Below, in pieces: positions 1 to 7,963 of a stretch of 64,000 nt of DNA (its first letter is position 1; each line of letters starts with the position of its first letter). This stretch comes from JBAOHV01 sp963714875. Lineage in GTDB: Bacteria; Actinomycetota; Acidimicrobiia; Acidimicrobiales; Microtrichaceae. A program made the translations under genes and the position numbers. The stretch is taken from NCBI GenBank assembly GCA_963714875.1, contig CAVQQI010000011.1, forward strand, positions 496,001 through 560,000. The letters are read 5' to 3'. Below the pieces are notes generated by a model. It worked only from the letters and a program-made list of their open reading frames with translations, was not told where the DNA came from and did not search any database.

Positions 1-1091
1 AGGTCGACGAACAGCACCGAGACCGGCCAGTCCTCGGACGCCTCGCCCAACGCCGTGCCGAGCATCTCGAGCACCGCCGGGCGGTTCGGCAGGCCGGTCA
101 GCGCATCGTGGCCCGCGCGATAGGTGGCGCCGTCGAGCGATTGTTGCAGTTGGTGCACCGCGGTCGCGTCGTTCACCGCCAGAGAGGCATGCTCGGCAAG
201 ACCCAGCAGCACCTCCTGATCGGTCTCGGTGAACCGGCGATCAGCTGCTGCCGACGCGACGTTGAGCACCCCGACCGGCTCGCCGTTGCGGTGCACCGGC
301 GCCGCCATGGCGATCCGCAGCCCGTAGAGCTGGTTGCGCCCCACTCGGGTGGGCTCCGCCGCGTAGTCATCGGTGACGACCAGGCTGTCGGTCGAGTAGG
401 CCCGTCCTGCGAAGCCCGCCGTCATGGGCAACCGTGAGTACTGCTCCACCATCGACTCGGAGTATCCGACGAGCGCCGCCCGCGGAGGCTCCTCGGGATC
501 CAACCCGCCCACGCGCAGCCCGACGACCTCCACACCGAGGACCTCGGCCGCACCGTGGGCGATCGAGTCCAGGACCTCCTGCAGGGGCGCCCGGTGTGAG
601 ATGGACTGCTGGATGCGGAACATCCGGTCGCTCAGCACCTGTCGTTCCACGACCTCGGCCGCCAGGCGTTGCGACGAGGCCAGGGAGGACGCCGCGGTGA
701 GCGCCAGGCCCAGCGCGCGTCCCATCGAACGCAGCAGCGTCTGTTCCTCCCGATCGAACCCCGACGTCCTGCGCAGCACCAGCAGGTGACCGTCGTGCGC
801 TCCCACGGGCGCACCCAGGGCCTGCAGCGCGCCGATCCCCGGGAGCTCGATCTGCTCCTGACGCCGCCCTGACCACGGCTGCAGCAACTGCGCTGTCAGC
901 TCGGGTGGCAACCGGTCCACGTCTGCACCCAGCACCCGGACGATCGCGCCGTCGAGCACGAGCACGACGACCTCGGCGTCGAGCGAGTCCGCGATCCTGT
1001 CGATGGCCACACGCTCGGTCTCGGCGCGCTCGGGCGCCTCGAAGACCTCGAGGAACTCCGCGAGCTGCACTGTCGACCACGCGACGGACAC
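1..1091 (-). CDS. Sensor diguanylate cyclase, GAF-GAF-GGDEF (cut by window edge)
   Basis: About 363 codons are visible, starting at a GTG at 1091 and running off the left edge. Residues about 20-150 and 165-325 look like two GAF sensor domains; the second ends in the usual GVLNVAS...F...D...L..LAEHAS pattern. HDALTGLPNR near residue 335, followed by VLFVDL, opens a GGDEF domain, the family that makes cyclic di-GMP from GTP. The GG(D/E)EF catalytic loop lies outside the window, so activity cannot be judged. The start is 3 nt after the FIST gene's stop and in the same frame, so the two must be co-expressed and may share one signal. No membrane segment is seen, so a cytoplasmic sensor is likely. 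Confidence 0.85.
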   Translation of the reverse strand, partial: MSVAWSTVQLAEFLEVFEAPERAETERVAIDRIADSLDAEVVVLVLDGAIVRVLGADVDRLPPELTAQLLQPWSGRRQEQIELPGIGALQALGAPVGAHDGHLLVLRRTSGFDREEQTLLRSMGRALGLALTAASSLASSQRLAAEVVERQVLSDRMFRIQQSISHRAPLQEVLDSIAHGAAEVLGVEVVGLRVGGLDPEEPPRAALVGYSESMVEQYSRLPMTAGFAGRAYSTDSLVVTDDYAAEPTRVGRNQLYGLRIAMAAPVHRNGEPVGVLNVASAAADRRFTETDQEVLLGLAEHASLAVNDATAVHQLQQSLDGATYRAGHDALTGLPNRPAVLEMLGTALGEASEDWPVSVLFVD

Positions 1092-1094
1092 CCG

Positions 1095-2303
1095 TCAGCC
1101 GATCGCCAGGACCACGAGTGTCTGGTTGTGGAATCCGCCCGAGCCGCTGACCCGAGCGATCTCGCCGTAGGTGTAGAACCCCGCCACCGGTGCTCCGGCT
1201 GCCATGGCGGCGATACGTTCGACCTCTTCGGACACGCCCCCGCCGAGCACGCCCTTGCGGGCGATGCAGTCGAAGACCATGACCGCAGCGGGCGCCGCGC
1301 CGCCGAGCGGCTCGATGGCGTCGCCCATCGCCTCCTCGACCGCATCGAGCACCGACTGCTGGTCGCCGCGCATGATCGAGCACTGCCCGCCCTGGGGCAC
1401 CTCGGCGAAGCAGGAGATCGTCCGCTGCTCGAAGTCCGCGGTGGCCACGAACCGGATTTCCTCCCGCCCTCGCCGCACCAGGCCGATCGGACGGGTCGCG
1501 GCGTGCGCGGTGAAGGCCTCGGGGTCGACCCGCACCTCGGGCGGGGCGTCCAGCCGGTCGAGGTAGACGTCGAGTGCGGGCTCGTCGTCGAGGGTCCGCA
1601 CGACCACACCCTGAGCAGAGGTGACCGTCATCTGCTCGCCCACCGGTGTCCAACCATGGCGCACCCCGATGCCCATCGGACCGTCGCACTCCAGCGCAGC
1701 TCCGAGCACGGCTCCGGTGTGCACCGTCGACCCGAAGAACTGGTGCGTCGTGTCCATCCGGAGGTCGTCGCCCGCACAGCCGCCGACGAGGGGCACCGCA
1801 GCGCCGACCTGTTCGTACGCGCCGCGGACCACCTCCTGCTGATCGCCCGACAAGCCGTCGGACAACAGCAGCAGCACGCGGTGCGAGGCCCGGTCGACCC
1901 GGTCGCTGCCGGGGAGCGCATCCACGCAGCGCGCTGCCTGGGCACCTGCTCGACGCAGATCACCGCCGTCGGTGGATCCCATGCCCACAGCGACCGACAG
2001 CCCGACGCCGCCGAGCGCCACGGCGACCACACCGTCTTCTCCTGGGCCGGCGGTGGCGATCTCGCCGGCCGTCGTGCAGCCGATCAACGGGACATCTCCC
2101 GCAGCACGGGAGAATCCACGTGCCAGCGCGTGGGGGTCGTATCTGGCCGAGGCGTAGACGACCAGGAGCGCGGGATCAGCTCCGGCATCGCCGAGTCGGT
2201 CGAGTGCCGCCCGCACTGCCGTCTCCCCCGCGCCGACGCCGTCCGGGTCGGAGGAGGTGCCGACGCCGGCTGCCCGGCGCCCTGTGTCCACCGTCTGTTC
2301 CAT
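1095..2303 (-). CDS. FIST N/C domain sensory protein
   Basis: A 402-residue protein with a FIST_N region (about residues 40-200, including PLIGCTTAGEI and PLVGGCAGDD) and a FIST_C region (about 215-370, ending GFYTYGEIA.....FHNQT). FIST proteins are thought to be small-ligand (amino-acid-like) sensors coupled to signal transduction. The ATG at 2303 follows a GGAAGG ribosome site by 7 nt. The gene directly precedes a GAF-GAF-GGDEF gene, so its likely role is input to cyclic di-GMP signalling. It is divergent from the polyphosphate kinase gene. The ligand cannot be told from sequence. Confidence 0.85.
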   Translation of the reverse strand: MEQTVDTGRRAAGVGTSSDPDGVGAGETAVRAALDRLGDAGADPALLVVYASARYDPHALARGFSRAAGDVPLIGCTTAGEIATAGPGEDGVVAVALGGVGLSVAVGMGSTDGGDLRRAGAQAARCVDALPGSDRVDRASHRVLLLLSDGLSGDQQEVVRGAYEQVGAAVPLVGGCAGDDLRMDTTHQFFGSTVHTGAVLGAALECDGPMGIGVRHGWTPVGEQMTVTSAQGVVVRTLDDEPALDVYLDRLDAPPEVRVDPEAFTAHAATRPIGLVRRGREEIRFVATADFEQRTISCFAEVPQGGQCSIMRGDQQSVLDAVEEAMGDAIEPLGGAAPAAVMVFDCIARKGVLGGGVSEEVERIAAMAAGAPVAGFYTYGEIARVSGSGGFHNQTLVVLAIG

Positions 2304-2453
2304 CGCGTTGCCTTCCGACGTCCCGGCTACTTGTATCGGGCGCGATCGCCGCCACTTGACCTTCGCCGCCGGCGGGCGGACCGGTCCGAGCGCCGACGGA
2401 AGGGCCGAAAGACCCGAGTCGTGGCCGCAGCGGTTGCCTACAGTCACACCAAG

Positions 2454-3569
2454 ATGACTGCTCCACACGACTCCACACCCCGTCGCGCCGCGGACGGTGA
2501 CATCCCCGACGATCTGAGTCCCTCGGGTATCGAACGCCACGTGGTGACCGATGCGACCGACGGAGCACAGGATGCCCGCGTCGAGGTGATCCAGGACGTG
2601 CTGGCCCGCTCGGACCGCACCGAGATGCTCGAGGTCGCCCGTTGGCTCGACGATGTCCTGGCCGGAACGTCGCCCGACGACCTGGTGACGCTGCGTCACA
2701 TGTTGGTCGACCAGGACGAGCCGATCTACGGCGAGATCCCCCTCGACGACGACGACGAATTGGTCGAGCACTGGCGTAGCGGTGTCTACCCGTACCGCAA
2801 CCTCATGTCCCGCAAGGCCTACGAGCGCCAGAAGTACCGCCTACAGGTCGAGTTGCTGAAGCTGCAGGCATGGACCAAGGAGACCGGCCAACGGGTCGTG
2901 ATCATCTTCGAGGGGCGCGACGCAGCGGGCAAGGGCGGCACGATCAAGCGTTTCATGGAGCACCTGAATCCACGCGGTGCCCGCGTGGTGGCGCTCGAGA
3001 AGCCCACCGAGGCCGAACAGGGCCAGTGGTACTTCCAGCGGTACGTCGAGCACCTGCCCACGCGGGGCGAGATCGTGATGTTCGACCGCTCCTGGTACAA
3101 CCGCGCCGGGGTGGAGAAGGTCATGGGATTCTGCTCCGACGAAGAGCACCTGGAGTTCCTGCGCCAGGCCCCGCAGTTCGAACGCAACCTGGCTCGTAGC
3201 GGCATCCACCTGATCAAGTTCTGGTTCTCGGTCAGCCGAGAGGAGCAGCTGCGCAGGTTCCATGAGCGTGAGAAGCACCCGCTCAAGCAGTGGAAGCTGT
3301 CACCCATCGACCTGGCGTCGCTCGACAAGTGGCCTGCGTACACCGCGGCGAAGGAGACGATGTTCGTCCACACCGACACCGACGAGGCGCCGTGGACGGT
3401 CATCAAGTCCGACTGCAAGAAGCGAGCCCGCCTGAACGCCATGCGCTACGTGCTGCACCGGATGCCCTTCACCGGCAAGGAGACCGACCGGATCGGCCCG
3501 CTCGACCCGCTCATCGTCGGACGCCCCGCCGATGTCTACGAGTTCGGCGAGGGACCGGCGACGGCCTGA
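2454..3569 (+). CDS. ppk2: Polyphosphate kinase 2 (PPK2)
   Basis: A 371-residue PPK2-family protein, an enzyme that moves phosphate between polyphosphate and nucleotides. The Walker A-like motif GRDAAGKGG is at about residues 153-161 and the Walker B/lid motif FDRSWYNRAG at about 209-218, followed by the KFWFSVSREEQ helix typical of the family. The first 110 residues are an acidic extension not needed for the core fold. An ATG at 2454 is chosen because a TACAGT -10-like hexamer (2439-2444) sits just upstream; much longer upstream reading frames overlap the FIST gene antisense and are not believable. The preference for ADP, GDP or AMP cannot be decided here. Confidence 0.93.
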   Translation: MTAPHDSTPRRAADGDIPDDLSPSGIERHVVTDATDGAQDARVEVIQDVLARSDRTEMLEVARWLDDVLAGTSPDDLVTLRHMLVDQDEPIYGEIPLDDDDELVEHWRSGVYPYRNLMSRKAYERQKYRLQVELLKLQAWTKETGQRVVIIFEGRDAAGKGGTIKRFMEHLNPRGARVVALEKPTEAEQGQWYFQRYVEHLPTRGEIVMFDRSWYNRAGVEKVMGFCSDEEHLEFLRQAPQFERNLARSGIHLIKFWFSVSREEQLRRFHEREKHPLKQWKLSPIDLASLDKWPAYTAAKETMFVHTDTDEAPWTVIKSDCKKRARLNAMRYVLHRMPFTGKETDRIGPLDPLIVGRPADVYEFGEGPATA

Positions 3570-3611
3570 CTCGACCGCCGAGGAGGCGGCGCGGCAGTGC
3601 AGCGCAGAACG

Positions 3612-3998
3612 TCAGCGCAGCAGTGCAGCGATGTCGACCCCGGACAGCAGCTCGCCCAGATCCAGCTCGTCGAGCTGTGCCCCCGTCGGCAGCTGCCCGC
3701 CGGGGGTCATGGCATCGACCGCTGTGGGGATGATTCGAGCGAGCCCCGCTGCGGTGTCGCTGTCACTGGCGCCGAGCTGCGCGGCCATCGCCTCGATCCT
3801 GGTTCGCCCGACCGCTCGCTCCACCGCGCCGGTCTCGGTGGGCCGGTTCGCCGTGTTGCCCACCCACGACTCGACCTGGGCTTCCTGGCCGGCGTCGTTG
3901 AATCCGGCGAGCAGGTCGGACAGCCCGTCGGTCCGCAGCAACGCCCCCAGCTGCTCCACCAGGGCGCTCCCGTCACCGAAGCGATCCGTCAACGACAC
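3612..3998 (-). CDS. DUF937/YidB-like protein
   Basis: A 128-residue protein with the DUF937 (YidB) pattern: a glycine/leucine-rich start, GLSDLLAGFNDAGQ..VESWVG....RP, then AMAAQLGASDSDTAAGLARIIP..VDAMTPGGQLP. The family is of unknown function. GTG at 3998 is preferred because GAGG lies 6 nt upstream; an in-frame GTG at 4010 or ATG at 4070 (overlapping the monooxygenase gene) are alternatives. A TAGAAT -10-like hexamer (4033-4038, minus strand) lies about 35 nt upstream of the chosen start. It converges on ppk2. Confidence 0.75.
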   Translation of the reverse strand: MSLTDRFGDGSALVEQLGALLRTDGLSDLLAGFNDAGQEAQVESWVGNTANRPTETGAVERAVGRTRIEAMAAQLGASDSDTAAGLARIIPTAVDAMTPGGQLPTGAQLDELDLGELLSGVDIAALLR

Positions 3999-4035
3999 CT
4001 GACACCTCACTGAATCCGTGGCCGACAGTGCGATT

Positions 4036-5916
4036 CTAGCGGTGGCGGAACTCCAGGCCTTGGAACTCACCCGAGCTGCGCCACCGCTCGATGTGGTCGA
4101 AGTACGCCACCGGCCCGAGCGGATAGCCGCTGGAGTTCAGTCGCTCGCGGCGCCCGATCGTGCCGCCCTCGTTGTTGTAGTACCCGGGCGTGCAGTCCGG
4201 ATTGCCCAGCAACGACGCTGACGCCCCCTCCAGATCATGGACCCAGGCCTGTTCGGCGGACTCGGTCACCTCGACCTGCTCGGCGCCCACCGCGATCGCG
4301 TGCGAGATCACCGCCGCGACCGTCGTACCGGCCTCGACCAGGTTGTGGGTGAAGTTGGAGATCAGGTTCGCGCCCTGCGCCATGCCGATCACGAACAGGT
4401 TCGGGAAGCCGTGCACGTGGATGCCGTGCAGGGATCGCATGCCGTCGGCCCATCGATCCGACAGCGCAACACCGTCGCGTCCACGGGTCTGGTAGCCGGC
4501 CCGGCGCGACAGATCGGTTCCGACCTCGAACCCGGACGCGAAGATCAGGCAGTCCAGCTCGTAGTGACGGTCGCCGACCCACACGCCGGTCTCGTCGACA
4601 CGACGCACCCCACGGCCGTCGGTGTCCACCAGATGCACGCCGGGCTCGTTGTAGGCCTGCAGGTACTCGTCATGGAAGCACGGACGCTTGCACAACTGCC
4701 GGTACCAAGGTTTGAGCCACTCGGCCGTCTCGGCGTCCTCGACGATCGCATCGACCCGGGCACGGATCTCGGTCATCTTCTCGTCGTCGCTGTCCTCGAA
4801 GGCACGCTGCACCGTCTCGGGAGTGAACTCCGCGCCCGCAGTCACCTCGGCGACGACTCGGTCGCGGATGCGCTGGGCGATGTCGGTCCACCCGTCCTTC
4901 ACCAGATCCTCGTCCGCGAACCCTCCGGTCTGCAGGGTCGCGAAGTTCAACTGCCACTCGCGCTGCCAGCCCGGGCCGAGCTCCGCGAAGCGCTGCGGGT
5001 CGACCGGCTCATTGTCACGCACGTCGATGGACGACGGGGTGCGCTGGAACACGTACAGCTCGCCGGCGTCGCGGGCCAGGTGGGGAATGCACTGCACCGC
5101 GGTCGCACCCGTGCCGATGATGCCGACGCGCTTGTCGCCCAGCGCGTCCAGGGGCGCTCCCACAGGGTCACCGCCGGTGTAGTCGTAGTCCCAGCGGCTC
5201 GTGTGGAAGCAGTGGCCGCCGAACGTCTCGAGGCCCTCGATCCCCGGCAGCTTCGGGCGGTGCAGCGGTCCGGTGCCCATGGTGACGAACCGGGCGCGCA
5301 GCTCGTCGCCTCGGTTGGTGGCCACCAGCCAGCGGCCGGCGGACTCGTCCCAGCGCAGGTCGGTCACCTCGGTGGACAACAGCGCCCGGTCGTAGAGCCC
5401 GTACTGCGTCGCGATCCGCCGGGCGTGGGCGAAGATCTCCGCCGCCGGCACGTACTTGTGTGACGGCATGTAGCCGGTCTCCTCGAGCAGCGGCAGGTAC
5501 ACCATCGCGGCGGTGTCGCACATCGCACCGGGGTAGCGGTTCCAGTACCACGCGCCGCCGACGTCGCCGCCCCCCTCGACCAGCCATACGTCCTCGACAC
5601 CGCGCTCGGTCAGCTTGGCGGCAGTGACGAGCCCGGCGAAGCCGCCGCCGATGCAGACCACATCCACCTCGTCGTGGCGCGTTGCCCGCTCCTCCACCTG
5701 CACGTAGGGGTCGTCCAGGAAATGGGCGAACCGACCCGTGGGCTCCAGGTACTGGGCGTTGCCCTCGGGTCGGATCCGCTTGTCGCGCTCCTCGCGATAG
5801 CGCTGCCGGAGCGCGTCGCCGGACAGCGGGAGCGCGTCGCCGGACAGCGGGAGCGATGCAACCGACGGTGGCTGGTCACCGACCTGCGGCCGCTGGTGCT
5901 CCGGGGTTCCGCTCAT
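4036..5916 (-). CDS. Type I Baeyer-Villiger monooxygenase
   Basis: A 626-residue FAD/NADPH flavoprotein. The FAD Rossmann motif GGGFAG is at residues 90-95, the Baeyer-Villiger fingerprint FGGHCFHTSRWD at 232-243, and the NADPH motif GTGATAVQ near 264. Type I enzymes insert oxygen next to a ketone to give an ester or lactone. The C-terminal CTPGYYNNEG segment is shared with the second monooxygenase of this window (9118-10908). The gene follows the crotonase gene by 11 bp, so it is probably in one operon with it. The N-terminus carries a duplicated LPLSGDA heptapeptide from a 21-bp tandem repeat. The substrate (cyclic ketone, steroid or long-chain ketone) is unknown. Confidence 0.9.
   Translation of the reverse strand: MSGTPEHQRPQVGDQPPSVASLPLSGDALPLSGDALRQRYREERDKRIRPEGNAQYLEPTGRFAHFLDDPYVQVEERATRHDEVDVVCIGGGFAGLVTAAKLTERGVEDVWLVEGGGDVGGAWYWNRYPGAMCDTAAMVYLPLLEETGYMPSHKYVPAAEIFAHARRIATQYGLYDRALLSTEVTDLRWDESAGRWLVATNRGDELRARFVTMGTGPLHRPKLPGIEGLETFGGHCFHTSRWDYDYTGGDPVGAPLDALGDKRVGIIGTGATAVQCIPHLARDAGELYVFQRTPSSIDVRDNEPVDPQRFAELGPGWQREWQLNFATLQTGGFADEDLVKDGWTDIAQRIRDRVVAEVTAGAEFTPETVQRAFEDSDDEKMTEIRARVDAIVEDAETAEWLKPWYRQLCKRPCFHDEYLQAYNEPGVHLVDTDGRGVRRVDETGVWVGDRHYELDCLIFASGFEVGTDLSRRAGYQTRGRDGVALSDRWADGMRSLHGIHVHGFPNLFVIGMAQGANLISNFTHNLVEAGTTVAAVISHAIAVGAEQVEVTESAEQAWVHDLEGASASLLGNPDCTPGYYNNEGGTIGRRERLNSSGYPLGPVAYFDHIERWRSSGEFQGLEFRHR
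5811..5852. repeat. Exact 21-bp tandem duplication in monooxygenase 5' end
   Basis: Two exact adjacent copies of a 21-bp unit (5811-5831 and 5832-5852) keep frame and duplicate seven residues before the FAD domain. The segment is outside the conserved fold, so it is likely a neutral slippage product. Confidence 0.9.
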
Positions 5917-5927
5917 CCCGGCGACGC

Positions 5928-6740
5928 TCAGCGGATCCGGGGCTGGATGCGTGCTTTGCCGGCGAAGGACGCCTGCCCCTCTGCCAGCGCCACCGGATCG
6001 GTCCCGACCCTGGTGTACAGCGCCGAGAGCTCCAGCATCTGTGACCGCGGCACCTCGTTCGCCATCCAGATGGCCCGCAGCGTGCCCTGGACGTTCAGCG
6101 CAGGCGACGACGCGATCGCGGATGCCGCCCAGTCGACCGTTGCGGCCAGTTCATCGGGCGCCACGACCTGCGACACCAGCCCCACTTCATAGGCACGTTG
6201 GGCGCTCATGCGCTCGTGCGCTCCCAGCAGCGCCATGCGCAGCACCTCCTGCAACGGCATCTTCTGCAGCAGCTGCACCGGCTCGTAGGCTGCGGTCATG
6301 TTGTAGGTGACGTGCGGGTCGAAGAAGGTCGCACGGTCACTTGCGATGATGAAGTCGGCCTCGCCGAGGAGATAGAACGCCCCGCCGCACGCGATGCCGT
6401 CGACCGCGGCGATGACCGGCTTCCAGAGGTGGTTGGCCTTCGGGCCGAGGCGACGGCCCGGGTCGTCGAACTCCCACGGGGTGGAGTAGCCCGGCATCTC
6501 TGCATCCGGGTCGGCCTCGCCGATGGTGGCGTCGCGGTCGATGCCGACGCAGAACGCCCGCTCGCCAGCGCCGGCCAGCACGATGCAGCGCACGTCGTCG
6601 TCGCGCTGCAGCGCCTGCCACAACGACGAGAGCTCCTGCTCCATGGTCGGATTGAAGGCGTTGAGCACCTCGGGCCGGTTGAGCGTCACCCGGGCCACAC
6701 CGTCGTCCAGGTCGTACAGGAGCGTCTCGTAGGTCGTCAC
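5928..6740 (-). CDS. Enoyl-CoA hydratase/isomerase family protein (crotonase)
   Basis: A 270-residue crotonase-fold protein that would act on an acyl-CoA thioester. The two oxyanion-hole segments are GERAFCVGIDR (about residues 59-69) and the glycine pair in DGIACGGAFY (about 113-122). The usual hydratase glutamates are not obvious, so isomerase, hydrolase or another crotonase reaction is possible. A GTG start at 6740 is used; a TATCCT -10 hexamer (6753-6748 on the minus strand) ends 7 nt before it, so the mRNA is probably leaderless. It leads the operon with the monooxygenase, which suggests degradation of a ketone-containing or steroid-like carbon source. Confidence 0.85.
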   Translation of the reverse strand: MTTYETLLYDLDDGVARVTLNRPEVLNAFNPTMEQELSSLWQALQRDDDVRCIVLAGAGERAFCVGIDRDATIGEADPDAEMPGYSTPWEFDDPGRRLGPKANHLWKPVIAAVDGIACGGAFYLLGEADFIIASDRATFFDPHVTYNMTAAYEPVQLLQKMPLQEVLRMALLGAHERMSAQRAYEVGLVSQVVAPDELAATVDWAASAIASSPALNVQGTLRAIWMANEVPRSQMLELSALYTRVGTDPVALAEGQASFAGKARIQPRIR

Positions 6741-6747
6741 GGACCGC

Positions 6748-6753
6748 AGGATA
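6748..6753 (-). promoter_or_regulatory. -10 hexamer of the crotonase operon (leaderless)
   Basis: TATCCT on the minus strand, with 7 nt between it and the GTG start at 6740. Transcription would begin at or next to the start codon. Confidence 0.5.
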
Positions 6754-6875
6754 CGCCGGGCTCAGCGGACGTCGAGCTCGACAGCAGGAGAAGGTGAACG
6801 GAGCAGATCTCCACCGCGTGGCCGTACTTGCGAACACCGTCGTTCGGACGTCGTGGGGTGGTGCGGGACGGCGGC

Positions 6876-6908
6876 GGGGCGGTGCGGGGCGGTGCGGGGC
6901 GTGGGGGG
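6876..6908 (+). other. Potential G-quadruplex
   Basis: Four G-tracts of 4, 4, 4 and 6 guanines separated by loops of 6, 6 and 3 nt on the plus strand, built from a repeated 10-bp unit. This meets the usual quadruplex rule with long tracts. Confidence 0.6.
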
Positions 6909-6918
6909 TGCATCCAGT

Positions 6919-6961
6919 CTGGGTGGCACGGGGACGCCATGTGGTCGCGTGTGCCACCCAG
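6919..6961. repeat. Inverted repeat, 11-bp perfect arms
   Basis: CTGGGTGGCAC (6919-6929) pairs perfectly with GTGCCACCCAG (6951-6961) around a 21-nt loop. It has no T-tract, so it is not a standard terminator. Confidence 0.7.
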
Positions 6962-7123
6962 AGCTGTGGCCCGACGATTCCGCGATGTCGCGACAGCATC
7001 GAGCGTTGCCGATGCGCCGTCGGGGAACAGCGCGAGCAGCACGGCTCGGCCGTCGTCACCGACGACGAGCGCCAGCTCAGTCGATGGGGCTTCGGCCTCG
7101 GCGAGCTGCCCGACGTGGCCGCC

Positions 7124-7795
7124 GTGCCGGTGGCCGGAGCAACCTCACGGAGACCGGGTGGTCGGCCCATCATCACGCCTCTGGGTGACGGCGAGGTAGA
7201 GCCCCGGACGAGGAGTGGTCGTCTCCGAACGCTCGGCTGGGCGCCGGGGGTTGCGGTTCTCGCCCGTGCGTTGCTGCTCGTGCTCGGAGCGTGGTTCCTC
7301 TCGAGTGACGTCGCCTGCGAGGTGGCGCCAGGTGACTCGGACTTCGGCGCAGCCGAGTGGTCGTGGTTGACCGTCGGCACACCCTGCCGGTGGACGGTGG
7401 GGCTGAACGGGTTCGATCGGTTGGACGAGCCTGGTTGGGTGCTCACGATCGTCGTGGCTGGGATGGCGTTGATCGGGATGGTTCTCGTGGTTGCGTCGCT
7501 ACCTCGACCCCCTGAACGCCGACACCCGGCCGGTGCGCCTCTCCATCACGAGCAGGACCCGGACGGCTGCCCGGCGCAGCCTTCTTTCCCGCCCCGGAAG
7601 TTCCGCTGGGCGACGCACGAGAACGTCACGGAGCGGGCGATCAGGGGCAGGCGCCCTCGGGGTAGTTCGCGACTCCTGAGGGCACGCGATGCCCCGAGGT
7701 CGCGTGGTCACTGTCGGAACGGGCGATCTGCCGGCTCTTCGCGTTGGAGGGCAACGCGAAACGCCAGGATTTCGCAGGGACGCGGGTGTGGCTGA
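7124..7795 (+). CDS. Possible small membrane protein (doubtful)
   Basis: This frame encodes two believable membrane segments (around GVAVLARALLLVLGAW and WVLTIVVAGMALIGMVLVV) separated by a hydrophilic part with two cysteines (VACEVAP and GTPCRWT) and NGFDRLDEPGW, which reads like real protein. The parts before about 7200 and after about 7560 are arginine-rich and look non-coding, so the true gene may be shorter or broken. GTG at 7124 is only one possible start. No family is recognised. Confidence 0.3.
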   Translation: MPVAGATSRRPGGRPIITPLGDGEVEPRTRSGRLRTLGWAPGVAVLARALLLVLGAWFLSSDVACEVAPGDSDFGAAEWSWLTVGTPCRWTVGLNGFDRLDEPGWVLTIVVAGMALIGMVLVVASLPRPPERRHPAGAPLHHEQDPDGCPAQPSFPPRKFRWATHENVTERAIRGRRPRGSSRLLRARDAPRSRGHCRNGRSAGSSRWRATRNARISQGRGCG

Positions 7796-7838
7796 TGTGC
7801 CGCTGGGGGCAGCTCCGAAGCCGCTCGGTTCGGTGTCC

Positions 7839-7870
7839 GAGCGGTCGAGCGGTCGAGCGGTCGAGCGGCG
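7839..7870. repeat. 8-bp tandem repeat
   Basis: Three exact copies of GAGCGGTC (7839-7862) plus a fourth with changes. Confidence 0.8.
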
Positions 7871-7887
7871 AAGATCGCTCGAGCATC

Positions 7888-7963
7888 TCACCTTGCTGCC
7901 GAGCTCAGCGGACGCCGAGCTCAGCGGACTGCAGCGCTCACCCTGCTGCAGAGCTCAGCGGAC
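7888..7963. repeat. Repeated copies of a gene's 3' end
   Basis: A 26-bp segment at 7888-7913 recurs with two mismatches at 7938-7963, and its 13-bp core GAGCTCAGCGGAC also occurs at 7917-7929. The last copy contains the final codons and stop (TCA at 7955-7957) of the minus-strand gene 7955-8989, so the end of that gene seems to have been duplicated downstream. Confidence 0.7.

Larger units (their letters stand above)
6741..7954. other. 1.2-kb low-coding stretch with repeats and structured DNA
   Basis: No convincing conserved gene fills this stretch. It holds a G-rich run able to form a G-quadruplex (6876-6908), an 11-bp-arm inverted repeat (6919-6961), a possible small membrane-protein gene (7124-7795), an 8-bp tandem repeat (7839-7870) and copies of GCTCAGCGGAC near both ends (6760-6770, 7903-7913, 7919-7929, 7953-7963). 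The last copy overlaps the stop codon of the next gene. The stretch could be a decayed insertion. Confidence 0.5.

Noticed and set aside
367..1689. Other long open frames opposite or out of frame with the GGDEF gene
   Set aside because: Arginine- and alanine-rich shadow translations typical of GC-rich DNA; the GAF-GGDEF frame explains the region.
1128..2453. Long N-terminal extension of PPK2 through the FIST region
   Set aside because: It would run antisense through a well-conserved FIST gene and shows no domain; the PPK2 family does not need it.
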